Assembly: GCF_902833905.1 (NCBI RefSeq)
Contig: NZ_CADFGP010000003.1
Span: 1 to 64,000 of the forward strand
Length of the DNA stretch: 64,000 nucleotides
Origin: Paraburkholderia tuberum STM678
Lineage (GTDB): Bacteria; Pseudomonadota; Gammaproteobacteria; Burkholderiales; Burkholderiaceae
Direction: 5' to 3'
Shown: positions 17,826-26,514 of the stretch, one piece after another
Numbering within the stretch: the first letter of the stretch is position 1
Layout: each line of letters starts with the position of its first letter
Notes under the pieces: generated by a model
Databases searched by the model: none
The model's input: the letters and a program-made list of their open reading frames with translations, nothing else
What the model was told of the DNA's origin: nothing
Program-made: the position numbers and the translations under genes

Positions 17826-18878
17826 CTACGCCGGCACTTTGAGTGAAGCCATGTCAATCACGAAGCGATAGCGCACATCGGCTCGCTTCATCCGTTCCCA
17901 TGCTTCGTTAATCTGGTCCATGCGAATCATCTCGCAGTCCGGGAGGATGTTCTTGCGCCCGCAGAAGTCGAGCATCTCCTGAGTTTCCGGGATGCCCCCA
18001 ATTGGCGAGCCAGCGATGCGTCGACGACCGACAATGAGCGGAACCGTGGTCGGTTCGGCAAGCGGGCCCACCTGACCGACCAGAACGATAGTGCCGTCTA
18101 CGTCGAGCAGCGGCAGGTACGGATTCAGGTCATGACGAACCGGAATGGTGTCGATGATAAGGTCGAAACTGGATGCGGCTTTTTCCATTGCTTCGTTGTC
18201 GGTGGAGAGCAGAAGCGCGTCGGCTCCAAGTTTCCTGGCATCGGCGGCCTTGTCAGGCGTGCGGCTCACGACCGTCACGGTCGCACCGAGAGCCGACGCG
18301 AGCTTGACCGCCATATGTCCGAGGCCGCCCAGACCGATGACGCCGACCCGGCTGCCGGGACCGACCGTCCATGTGCGCAAGGGGGAGTACGTAGTGATGC
18401 CCGCGCAGAGCAGTGGGGCGACGCGGGATAGATCAAGGCTGTCAGGCACGCGAAGCACGAAGTCCTCGCGGACCACGACATGTTTCGAATAACCTCCCTT
18501 CGTCGGCTCATTCGTAACGCGATCGAATCCGCAGTATGTTTGCGTATTTCCTTCACGACACAGCTGCTCCAGGCCCTTGCGGCATTGGTCACAAGTCATG
18601 CAGCTATCCACCATACAGCCGACCGCGACGTGGTCACCAACCTTGTAGCGCTTGGCCTGCGGCGCCACATCAATGACGCGGCCTACAATCTCGTGACCCG
18701 GCACCAGCGGATAGTTGGACCAGCCCCAGTCGTTACGAGCCTGATGCAGGTCCGAGTGACAGACTCCACAGTAGAGGATCTCAATAGCAACATCGTTGAA
18801 GCGCAGTTCGCGTCGTTCGAAGTCGTAGGGTTCGAGAGGCGATTTCGGGGTTTGAACAGCGTAGCCTCGGGTCTTCAT
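17826..18878 (-). CDS. Zinc-dependent NAD(P) alcohol dehydrogenase (YahK/CAD type)
   Basis: 350 residues of the medium-chain zinc dehydrogenases. Catalytic zinc ligands: Cys in YCGVCHSDLH and His in VPGHEIVG; structural zinc Cys set CMTCDQCRKGLEQLC; cofactor loop VIGLGGLGHMAVKLA. The pattern fits the cinnamyl-alcohol dehydrogenase-like aldehyde reductases of bacteria, usually NADPH dependent with wide substrate range. It would interconvert an alcohol and an aldehyde, matching the neighbouring ALDH. Stands alone with a 400-bp upstream gap. Confidence 0.9.
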   Translation of the reverse strand: MKTRGYAVQTPKSPLEPYDFERRELRFNDVAIEILYCGVCHSDLHQARNDWGWSNYPLVPGHEIVGRVIDVAPQAKRYKVGDHVAVGCMVDSCMTCDQCRKGLEQLCREGNTQTYCGFDRVTNEPTKGGYSKHVVVREDFVLRVPDSLDLSRVAPLLCAGITTYSPLRTWTVGPGSRVGVIGLGGLGHMAVKLASALGATVTVVSRTPDKAADARKLGADALLLSTDNEAMEKAASSFDLIIDTIPVRHDLNPYLPLLDVDGTIVLVGQVGPLAEPTTVPLIVGRRRIAGSPIGGIPETQEMLDFCGRKNILPDCEMIRMDQINEAWERMKRADVRYRFVIDMASLKVPA

Positions 18879-19296
18879 CTTGAATCCTCTTGAGAAGAAT
18901 GAGAGAAAGCAGAATCGTGCAGCAATTGGCTTGCGTGCGGATATGGACGTCTAGCACTTCGAGGACGTGGCGTCGTTCGCGGACGCCGACCGTTCGAATG
19001 CCGGAATAGCAGGTTGTATGAAAAGACCAGAGGAATTAAGCGTGACCTGGCGCATAGTCCTATGACCTGTGCTCACGATTCCCAAGCAACCCACGAGATA
19101 GCGCTGAACAGCAAGCCGCTCTCCCTTGGGCGCAGGCCTCTCGGGCCGCCAGTGATGGGAACTCGAGACAAAGAGCGCAGCATAGCGGATTGACGCATCA
19201 GCGCGTTTTGTCCCGTGGCGAAGTAGGTGGCCGCGCACGTCAAGGGAGGCATCGTTCACGCAGGACGTCGATGGCGCGTGCGCGGTGGTTTGACGC
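18879..19296. other. Intergenic stretch, nothing recognised
   Basis: 418 bp between the alcohol dehydrogenase and SDR genes, both on the minus strand. Contains AAGAGGATTCAAG just before the alcohol dehydrogenase start. No gene, strong hairpin or LysR-like box is seen. Confidence 0.3.
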
Positions 19297-20073
19297 TTAC
19301 AGGCCCGCTGTCTGTCCGCCATCGATCACGACAGCGTGGCCAATTGCAAATCCGGCTACGTCGGAGCACAGCCAGAGGACCGTGTTGGCAATCTCCTCCG
19401 GCCGGCCGAGGCGACCGATCGGCTCTTGCGCGATCATCCGCTTGCGGTTTTCCTCGGTACCCTGGGTGAAACGACCGATCATCGGCGTATCGATGATGCC
19501 CGGACACACAGCATTGATGCGGACGCCGTCCTTCCCATACTCAAGAGCGGCGGACTTCGTCAGGCCGATAACGCCATGCTTGGCGGCACAGTAGGCACCC
19601 TGACCACGGATGCCAACAACGCCCGCGCCAGAGGACGTGTTCACGATTGAACCACCGCCGTTCTTGAGCATAATCGGAATCTGATACTTCATGCAGTAAA
19701 AGACCCCGCCGAGATTGACGCGCAGATTGCGTTCGAACACCTCGTCACTAATGTCGGCTGTGTAGGCGAGCGGTTGCTCGATGCCCGCGTTGTTGAAAGC
19801 GAAGTCGAGTCGACCGAACTTATCGATGGTCGCGGCAAGAGCCGCCTGAACATCTTCCGGCTTCGAGACGTCGCATCTCACAGGAAGTGCGCGCACGCCT
19901 TGCTGCTCGACCATCCGTGCAGTCGCGTTGGCACCTTCTTCCGACAGGTCCACCACGACGACATCCGCACCCTCCTGCGCGAAAGCTAACGCCGTTGCTT
20001 GCCCGATCCCGTTTGCTGCACCGGTAACGAAAGCCACTTTGCCTTCATAGTTCCACTTGCGATGAGTCGTCAT
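19297..20073 (-). CDS. Short-chain dehydrogenase/reductase
   Basis: 258 residues, classical SDR. TGAANGIGQ cofactor loop near residue 18, FNNAG, catalytic Ser in NTSSGAG, YCAAK active-site Tyr/Lys, and the PGIIDTPM substrate loop. The acidic DLSEE after the second strand suggests NAD(H) preference. It could oxidise a secondary hydroxyl of a sugar or polyol, or reduce the keto form. It sits between the alcohol dehydrogenase and the SMP-30 lactonase; dehydrogenase plus lactonase is a common pairing for sugar oxidation via lactones. A related SDR lies at 35991-36755. Confidence 0.9.
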   Translation of the reverse strand: MTTHRKWNYEGKVAFVTGAANGIGQATALAFAQEGADVVVVDLSEEGANATARMVEQQGVRALPVRCDVSKPEDVQAALAATIDKFGRLDFAFNNAGIEQPLAYTADISDEVFERNLRVNLGGVFYCMKYQIPIMLKNGGGSIVNTSSGAGVVGIRGQGAYCAAKHGVIGLTKSAALEYGKDGVRINAVCPGIIDTPMIGRFTQGTEENRKRMIAQEPIGRLGRPEEIANTVLWLCSDVAGFAIGHAVVIDGGQTAGL

Positions 20074-20291
20074 TGATTCCTATCTCCATTAAGTTGCGCG
20101 CCTGGAAAGGCAGGCAATGTTCTCCAGAACTTGTGCTAAACGAGCTGTCGCATTACGCCGACAGGTTCGGCCGAGAGGCACTGAGACCGGTGCTCAATGC
20201 GAACTCGGAAACGTTGCGGTCATTCACGGCGCTGGTTGAGGCGCTGAGCGAATCGCTATATTTTCCAAACTTTCGGCCCGAGCGCTGTACT

Positions 20292-21122
20292 CTAGTCGGC
20301 TAATTCGGCCTTGTAGATAGCACTGCGTGGCTGTCGCGCTTGCAGTTGTTCATCTGTTCCAAGGTACACGCAGCAAAACAGCATGTTTCCGTTACTCCCG
20401 CCGATTGCGCACGAAACGGCATTCCCTTCGAATTTAATGCGGTCTGTGATCTCGCCGCCCTCGAGTACACGGATGAACTCACCCGTGTTATAGCAACCTG
20501 CCCAGATGGCTCCGTGCTTGTCCACGCAGATTCCATCAGGCTGCCTGCCGTCCAGATCGGCGAAAAGGCGGCGATTAGATAACTCGCCATTTACGGACCT
20601 GTCATAGGCGGTGAGCTTCCCGCGCCATGTCTCAGCTACGACCAGCGTGCGTCCGTCATCCTTGATTACTGTTCCGTTGGGGAATTCAAGTCCGGCGGCG
20701 GCCACCCGAATAGAACCGTCGGGCTCAACGACGTGCATCTCGGTCACTTCTATCGGCGCTCCGCCGAAGAGGTCATACCCGAAGTTGCCTACATAAACTC
20801 GACCCACGTCATCTACGACGAGGTCGTTGAGGTCGCCAGCTGCCACATCAGTCAGGTCTGCGTAGACAGACAAGGCGCCCTCGGACACCATCATCAGTTT
20901 TTTCTCGGCGCAGGACACGACAATGGGAGTTTTGTCCGGCAGAAAGCCGATTCCGGCTGGCCGGCCTGGCACGTTGCAGACCACGCTACGGATGCCGTCT
21001 TCAGAAACGGTATAGAGCTTGAAATCAAAGACGTCCGAGACCCAAAGGCGATTGTCGTGCCACCGAGGCGACTCCAAGAAAACGAAGCCGTCAGCGACGA
21101 GCGTCGCCTGATGCTCTTTCAT
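20292..21122 (-). CDS. SMP-30/gluconolactonase family lactonase
   Basis: 276 residues, six-bladed propeller family. Metal ligands are recognisable: Glu17 in FLESPRWH, Asn in GDLNDLVVD, Asn in LEFPNGTV and Asp in QPDGICVD. It would hydrolyse a sugar lactone to the acid with Ca2+ or Zn2+. No signal peptide is seen, so it is cytoplasmic. Putative LysR box 4 lies about 100 bp upstream, and the gene fits a route in which a GMC or SDR enzyme makes the lactone. The start is the Met immediately after AAGAGAATATTC. Confidence 0.85.
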   Translation of the reverse strand: MKEHQATLVADGFVFLESPRWHDNRLWVSDVFDFKLYTVSEDGIRSVVCNVPGRPAGIGFLPDKTPIVVSCAEKKLMMVSEGALSVYADLTDVAAGDLNDLVVDDVGRVYVGNFGYDLFGGAPIEVTEMHVVEPDGSIRVAAAGLEFPNGTVIKDDGRTLVVAETWRGKLTAYDRSVNGELSNRRLFADLDGRQPDGICVDKHGAIWAGCYNTGEFIRVLEGGEITDRIKFEGNAVSCAIGGSNGNMLFCCVYLGTDEQLQARQPRSAIYKAELAD

Positions 21123-21224
21123 GAATATTCTCTTGTAATGGAAATGACGCTGTGAAGTGTCTCCTTCCCAATTAGCTTATTGCTTCGACCGTCGTTAGGT
21201 CTAGTTCGTTTTTGTTGCCGCGAC

Positions 21225-21241
21225 GGTAAGCTAGGCTGACA
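21225..21241. promoter_or_regulatory. Putative LysR-type operator (box 4)
   Basis: GGTAAGCTAGGCTGACA keeps the left arm GGTAAGC exactly and T-N11-A spacing, with a weaker right arm. It lies in the 315-bp gap upstream of the SMP-30 gene; no gene is present in that gap. Confidence 0.45.
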
Positions 21242-21437
21242 ACGGCTTCGGGGAAGATCGGGATTTCTGCCGATGGAAGTTAAAAAACTTATCTAAGTAG
21301 CTCACGAGATGGCTTTGACCGCATCAAGACCAGCAATCAATAGGTCAGAACAGCGAAGGCCGCGACCGTTTTCGTAATACGCCGACCTGTCGACCGGTTC
21401 GTATGTGCCTTCGGCGCGCTCGATAGCCCGCGCGACG

Positions 21438-21728
21438 CTATTTTCCCTTCCTTAAAACGTAAATCTTGTTGCTCTCGACCCAACCGTCAGTCTTCTCGAG
21501 GTAGGCGGCGACGTGCGGGGAGTTGCAGTGCGCATTAAAGGTTTCCTCGTTCTCCCACCGCTCGATGAAGACGAAGCAACCGGGTTCCTGCGTATCGCAA
21601 AACATGTCGTATTGAAGCATTCCATTCTCTTTGTGAGTGGGTGCAAGCAAGCCTTGAAGTGCCTCTGCCAGTTTCTCCTCACACCCGGGCTTTGCAACGG
21701 AGATGGCAATCGCGGATACCTCGGACAT
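21438..21728 (-). CDS. Antibiotic biosynthesis monooxygenase (ABM) domain protein
   Basis: 96 residues forming one ABM ferredoxin-like unit: start VSAIAISVAKPGCEEKLAEAL, central GMLQYDMFCDTQEPG, then FVFIERWENEETFNAHCNSPHV and a closing strand KIYVLRKG. YgiN quinol monooxygenase and LsrG isomerase belong here; these small dimers often act as cofactor-free monooxygenases or isomerases in catabolic operons. The role here is unknown. A GGAGAACAG ribosome site precedes it. It diverges from the GMC oxidoreductase, with box 5 in the shared gap. Confidence 0.85.
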   Translation of the reverse strand: MSEVSAIAISVAKPGCEEKLAEALQGLLAPTHKENGMLQYDMFCDTQEPGCFVFIERWENEETFNAHCNSPHVAAYLEKTDGWVESNKIYVLRKGK

Positions 21729-21969
21729 ACTGTTCTCCTGTCGATATCAAAAAAGAAAGGCGAGGATATACGCGGGAACTTGATAAAGAAAGGGCTCTTG
21801 ACCAGCCGGTGTCAGACGACACGGTATGCCGAGCGAAAAAGGTAGTGTTCCAGGATTGGGTTTTACCCTTAAGTGGGTCGTGTCTCAAACGGCCCGCCAA
21901 CCCGCTGCCGGCGGGCAGAAGGCGCTGTGAAGGGCCACTACAGGCAGTTCCAGAGAAAAGCAAATGCGC

Positions 21970-21986
21970 GTTTAGAGTTGCTTACC
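21970..21986. promoter_or_regulatory. Putative LysR-type operator (box 5)
   Basis: GTTTAGAGTTGCTTACC retains the right arm GCTTACC and T-N11-A spacing. It lies about 95 bp upstream of the GMC gene and 240 bp upstream of the divergent ABM gene. No gene is seen in the 350-bp gap. Confidence 0.45.
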
Positions 21987-22081
21987 TTTAAGACCAGAAA
22001 AACCAACTAGCCTAACCGTCGACACCGAAATAACCTTGAACAAACGGAGACACTCACTTCCTGGATCAGCAGCTCATTGGC

Positions 22082-23755
22082 ATGGACATCTACGATTACA
22101 TCATCATCGGAGCCGGATCGGCCGGCTGCGCACTCGCTCGGGGTCTCAGTGACAACCCTGATAACAAGGTGTTGCTGTTGGAAGCTGGGCCGCCCGCTGA
22201 CAAATTCTGGGTCAATACTCCTGCCGGTATGGCAAAGCTGTACTTCCACAAAGAACTGAACTGGAATTACTTCACGGACCCGATGCCCGCACTTCGCAAT
22301 CGGAAGATGTACTGGCCTCGCGGCAAGACCCTGGGCGGCTCCAGTTCGATCAACGGGATGATTTTCATTCGCGGCCACCGCAACGATTTCGATAGCTGGA
22401 GAGACCTCGGGAACCCTGGCTGGGGCTATGACGATCTCTTGCCGTACTTCAAGAAGATGGAGCACAACGAACGGGGTGCGGACGAATATCGTGGCACCGG
22501 TGGTCCGTTGTGGGTCAGCGATCCGGTAACGAAAGTCCACAGCTCGGATGATTTTATCGAAGCTACAGAGCGTTTGGGCATTGCTCGCACGGAAGATCTC
22601 AACGGCGCGGTGCACGACGGCGTCGGGTTCATGCAGCATACGATCCGTGGGGGACGCCGCTACTCCGCCTACACCGCATTCGTCGAACCCATTCGCAACC
22701 GACCCAACCTTACCGTTATGACCGGTGCTGCAGTGCAGCGCATCGTGTTGAAGGGCAACGTTGCAACAGGCGTAGAAATTCTCATCAAGGGAGAACGTCG
22801 GACCTTTGATGCAGCCAGGGAAGTAATTTTGTCGGCCGGATCGCTCAATTCTCCGCAAGTGCTCATGCTCTCCGGCATTGGGCCGGGCGATGAACTACAA
22901 CGTCACCGCATCAGGACACTTGTTGATCTGCCAGGGGTAGGGCTCAACCTGCAAGATCATTTCTACGTGCATGGAAGCTATCGCTCGACCCCGGACAGTT
23001 CCTACAACCAGGAGTTGGGGGGCATCCGGAAGTATCTCGAAGGGGCGCGTTATCTGTTGACCCACAAGGGCTACCTGGCGCTAGGCTCGTCTCAGGTTGG
23101 GGCCTTCGTGAAAAGCCGTGCGGAAGAACCCTACGCAGACCTCCAGATCAGTTTCAGGCCGATGACCTTCACTTACTACCCAGGTGGTGAGTGTGAAGTT
23201 GAACGCAAGCCCGGCATGGGTGTCTCTGTTTATCTCCTGCGTCCGCGTGCTACGGGCACCGTGACGTTGCGCTCTTCAAATCCGGGCGACCCAGCAGTAT
23301 TCAAACCGAACTTCCTGACTAACGACGAGGACAACCGGGCCATGATCGCGGGCGTGAAGCTGATTCGGCAAATCATGTCGACAGAGCCGATTGCGTCGCG
23401 CGTCGTCGAAGAACAGATTCCTGGTCCTCTGGTGAAAACGGACCAGCAGATTTTCGACTGGATGGAGATGACTGGGAATTCAGCGCACCACCAGGCCGGC
23501 ACCTGCAAGATGGGACGCGACAAGCTCGCGGTAGTGGATGAGCGTTTGCGCGTGCGAGGGGTCGAGCGTTTGCGCGTGGCTGACGCGTCCATCATGCCGC
23601 ATCTCACTTCCGGCAACACGAATGCTCCGACGATCATGATCGGTGTGAAGGCGGCGGATATGATTTTGAAGGACGCCATCCCTCGTCGTGTCATCGGTCA
23701 GGCGGCAGCGCCCGCCCGACGTGCCACGAACGAGAGCGTTTCCGTGGGCAACTAA
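22082..23755 (+). CDS. GMC-family FAD oxidoreductase (choline dehydrogenase-like)
   Basis: 557 residues, full length. FAD-binding start YDYIIIGAGSAGCALA, GMC signature 1 PRGKTLGGSSSINGMIFIRG near residue 80, signature 2 near GSLNSPQVLMLSGIG, and the active-site region NSAHHQAGTCKMG (His469-His470) with the second catalytic SGNTNAPTIMIG. It oxidises an alcohol to an aldehyde or a sugar to a lactone, passing electrons to a quinone or other acceptor. No signal peptide. It heads an operon with an ALDH and a sugar-type ABC importer, so its substrate is probably the imported compound or its derivative. Confidence 0.92.
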   Translation: MDIYDYIIIGAGSAGCALARGLSDNPDNKVLLLEAGPPADKFWVNTPAGMAKLYFHKELNWNYFTDPMPALRNRKMYWPRGKTLGGSSSINGMIFIRGHRNDFDSWRDLGNPGWGYDDLLPYFKKMEHNERGADEYRGTGGPLWVSDPVTKVHSSDDFIEATERLGIARTEDLNGAVHDGVGFMQHTIRGGRRYSAYTAFVEPIRNRPNLTVMTGAAVQRIVLKGNVATGVEILIKGERRTFDAAREVILSAGSLNSPQVLMLSGIGPGDELQRHRIRTLVDLPGVGLNLQDHFYVHGSYRSTPDSSYNQELGGIRKYLEGARYLLTHKGYLALGSSQVGAFVKSRAEEPYADLQISFRPMTFTYYPGGECEVERKPGMGVSVYLLRPRATGTVTLRSSNPGDPAVFKPNFLTNDEDNRAMIAGVKLIRQIMSTEPIASRVVEEQIPGPLVKTDQQIFDWMEMTGNSAHHQAGTCKMGRDKLAVVDERLRVRGVERLRVADASIMPHLTSGNTNAPTIMIGVKAADMILKDAIPRRVIGQAAAPARRATNESVSVGN

Positions 23756-23836
23756 ATGAGCGTCGGCTGACGGTAGATAGATAACATTGCGACCGCGAGT
23801 ATGCGCGGTGCGCTTGGTCAACTTAAGTGAACAGGG

Positions 23837-25324
23837 ATGTCATCGATGTCAACTGCAAGTCATCAGAGCGCTGAAAACAAGGTGCAAACGGAATACCCTC
23901 GCGTCGGCCTTTACATTGACGGCGAGTGGATCTACGACCGGGAAACGGCAGTCGAGGTAAGAAACCCGGCCACCGAAGAAGTGTTGAGTAAAGTCCCGAA
24001 GGCGACCAGCGATGACCTCGCACGTGCTCTGGATGCAGCGGCGCGGGGTTTCCTGGCCTGGCGTGACACGCCGCCTCAGGAACGCGTCAAGGTCATTCAG
24101 AAAGCCACGGCACTGATGCGCGAGCGACTCGAGCTCATTGCTACAACGATCACGCTGGAAAATGGAAAACTTTATTCCGACGCCTATGCGGAAGCTGACC
24201 GCTCGATGAACTTCTTCGAGTGGAACGCGGCGCAGTCATTGCGTGATTACGGGTTGATCGTTCCCGGCGAATCGCAAATGCAGAAGTTCATTCTGCGACA
24301 GCCAATTGGCCCGGTGGCAGCCTTCACGCCCTGGAACGTGCCTATCAGTTCTGCAGCACGCAAGGTAAGCGCGGCACTGTCGGCGGGGTGCTCCGTGATT
24401 CTGAAAGCTGCGGAGGAAACGCCTGCTACCGCGTGCCTGCTGGTGAAGGCCTTTGAGGACGCAGGTCTGCCGCCCGGCGTATTGAATCTCGTGTTTGGCA
24501 ACCCAGCGGAAATCTCCTCGACCCTCATTGCTTCTCCTGTGATTCGGCTTGTGACGTTCACCGGCTCGGTCGCGGTCGGAAAGCATCTGACGCAACTGGC
24601 GGCGGCGGCCATGAAGCCTGTCCTCATGGAGTTGGGCGGCCATGCTCCGGTACTCGTGTGCGAAGGCGTAGATGGTGCGGCCGTCGGACGACTGGCTGCG
24701 CGCGGGAAGACGAATGCCAGTGGCCAGATCTGCGCATCTCCTTCCCGATTTATCGTTCATAGCAGCGTGTACGACGATTTCGTGGACGCTTTCGCTGGCG
24801 CGGTGGGAGGGGTGCGAGTTGGCGACGGGTTCAGCAAGACCGCGCAAATGGGGCCTGTTGCAAGTGCGCGCCGACTTTCTGCTATGCAGGCGCTTGTAGC
24901 AGACGCCAGGCAGCGCGGCGCCCGGGTTGCCGCCGGGGGCGCCCGTATCGGAGATAGGGGCTACTTTTTCGAGCCGACCGTCCTGGCTGACGTACCCGTT
25001 GACGCTGATGCAATGACTGTCGAGCCTTTCGGTCCGCTGGCCGCATGCGTGCGTGTGGACGACCTGGCCGAGGCTATTGCACTTGCAAACAGCTTGTCGG
25101 TCGGTCTGGCAGCGTACGCATTCACCAACTCCTTGCAGGACGCTGAACGGATCAGCCGCGAACTTGAGTGTGGAGTCTTGTCCATCAACCACTTCGGCAC
25201 GCCTGACGCGGATACGCCATTTGGCGGAGTCAAGGACAGTGGAATCGGACGCGAAGGGGGCCCGTCGACACTGGACGCATACATGGTCACAAAGACGGTA
25301 TTGCAAAAGACGGTACGTATCTGA
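23837..25324 (+). CDS. Aldehyde dehydrogenase (succinate-semialdehyde dehydrogenase-like)
   Basis: 495 residues. Catalytic Cys299 in ASGQICASPSR, general base in MELGGHAPV, oxyanion Asn in TPWNVPI and cofactor Lys in ILKAAEETP. The overall character is the SSDH/GabD-like NAD(P) group. It follows the GMC gene by 80 bp and would oxidise the aldehyde that the GMC enzyme produces. An AACAGGG ribosome site precedes the first Met; a second Met three codons later is an alternative start. Confidence 0.9.
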   Translation: MSSMSTASHQSAENKVQTEYPRVGLYIDGEWIYDRETAVEVRNPATEEVLSKVPKATSDDLARALDAAARGFLAWRDTPPQERVKVIQKATALMRERLELIATTITLENGKLYSDAYAEADRSMNFFEWNAAQSLRDYGLIVPGESQMQKFILRQPIGPVAAFTPWNVPISSAARKVSAALSAGCSVILKAAEETPATACLLVKAFEDAGLPPGVLNLVFGNPAEISSTLIASPVIRLVTFTGSVAVGKHLTQLAAAAMKPVLMELGGHAPVLVCEGVDGAAVGRLAARGKTNASGQICASPSRFIVHSSVYDDFVDAFAGAVGGVRVGDGFSKTAQMGPVASARRLSAMQALVADARQRGARVAAGGARIGDRGYFFEPTVLADVPVDADAMTVEPFGPLAACVRVDDLAEAIALANSLSVGLAAYAFTNSLQDAERISRELECGVLSINHFGTPDADTPFGGVKDSGIGREGGPSTLDAYMVTKTVLQKTVRI

Positions 25325-25400
25325 CGAAGCTTTAAAAAAGACCCGTTCAAAACGAGCAAAAACTGCTGGACCAACTAATGAACAGATTGGAGACAAAGCG

Positions 25401-26369
25401 ATGAGCGCGTTTGGAAGGAACCTTCTCGGCTTGGGAGTGGCGAGCCTGTTACTAGCGGCGGCCGGTGTGGCAGGAGCGAAGGAAATTACGGTCGGCTATG
25501 TCGCTGCAGGTCTGCAGTATCCGTTCAATGTTGCTGTGGCAAAGGGGTTCGAGGATGCGGCAAAAGCAGCAGGCGCTAAGGCCATCATCCTCGACCCCAA
25601 AACCAGCGTCGAAAAGCAGGGCAACGCAATTGACGACCTGATCTCGCAGAAAGTGGATGGAATTGCGTTCCTTCCACTGGATGGTGTGGTCGCGCAAAGC
25701 TGGGCAGATCGCGTTGCCGCTCACGGAATCCCGCTCGTCTCCGTTGCAACTGAGTTGGGTGACCCTCAGAAACGAGCAATCAAGGATGTCTACCCGAAGC
25801 TCGCTGCGCTTGTCGCAAGCGATGAGGTGCATACGGGCTATAACGCTGGCGAAATCGCTGCGAAGCTGCTTCCAAAGGGCCGTGTTGCCAATATCGCCAT
25901 CGTGGAAGGGGCACCCGGCTACCCGCAGGTATGGCAGCGCACAAAGGGTTTCAAAGACGGCCTGGATAAGGCAGGAGCGAAGTATCGAATCGTTGCCTCG
26001 CAGCCTACGGACTGGACCGCCGAAAAGGGCGAGGCCGTCTGTCAGAACATCCTGAGCGCTGATCCGGATGTCGACCTCTTCTACAACCAGGCCGACGACA
26101 TGGTCATCGGTTGCGCCCGCGCCGTACATGCAGCTGGCTCGAAGGCAAAGCTCGTCGGTTGGGGCGGCTCGCGGCTTGGAATCAACGCGATCAAAATGGG
26201 TGACGTCGACGGCACGGTCTGTGTCGAGCCCGAAAAAATGGGCCAGCAAGCGTTCAAGGCACTTTACGCTGCTGTAACGAACCCGCAGACGCCAAAGGGC
26301 AAGTTCATTGAAATCGACACCCCTGGCGTAACAAAAGGAAACGTATCAACTTGCATCCCCCAGTGGTGA
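25401..26369 (+). CDS. Periplasmic sugar-binding protein of ABC importer (copy 1)
   Basis: 322 residues with a signal peptide (about residues 1-26, ending GVAGAKE) and a peripla-BP-4/ribose-binding fold: ITVGYVAAGLQYPFNVAVAKGFEDAAK, QKVDGIAFLPLD, PTDWTAEKGEAVCQNILSA. It captures a sugar or related compound in the periplasm for the ATPase/permease downstream. A close paralogue follows directly (26515-27483), about three-quarters identical by eye. A small hairpin separates the two. GGAGACAAAGCG precedes the ATG. Confidence 0.9.
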   Translation: MSAFGRNLLGLGVASLLLAAAGVAGAKEITVGYVAAGLQYPFNVAVAKGFEDAAKAAGAKAIILDPKTSVEKQGNAIDDLISQKVDGIAFLPLDGVVAQSWADRVAAHGIPLVSVATELGDPQKRAIKDVYPKLAALVASDEVHTGYNAGEIAAKLLPKGRVANIAIVEGAPGYPQVWQRTKGFKDGLDKAGAKYRIVASQPTDWTAEKGEAVCQNILSADPDVDLFYNQADDMVIGCARAVHAAGSKAKLVGWGGSRLGINAIKMGDVDGTVCVEPEKMGQQAFKALYAAVTNPQTPKGKFIEIDTPGVTKGNVSTCIPQW

Positions 26370-26393
26370 CAGTGACTCAGGCATCTTAATCAT

Positions 26394-26407
26394 CGCCCCT
26401 TCGGGCG
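26394..26407 (+). other. Intercistronic hairpin between the binding-protein genes
   Basis: CGCCC-CTTC-GGGCG forms a short GC stem-loop after the first binding-protein stop, without a T-run. Such hairpins after binding-protein genes commonly protect mRNA ends and raise their expression over the transporter genes; that role is inferred here. Confidence 0.4.
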
Positions 26408-26514
26408 GTCGGTTCGAGAAAACAGCAGGGCACACAGAGAGACGGCCGCATGACTCGTACAAGGAAGCTTGGACAGATCTGCGGCCAACAAAGAAACTAA
26501 ATATGGAGACAGTC

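Noticed and set aside
17252..17842. Long plus-strand frame of 196 codons in the gap before the alcohol dehydrogenase
   Set aside because: Low-complexity mix of residues, no ribosome site, runs into the antisense of the alcohol dehydrogenase end.
24364..24381. GGTAAGC half-box within the ALDH gene at 23837
   Set aside because: Inside a coding region and without a right arm; treated as chance.
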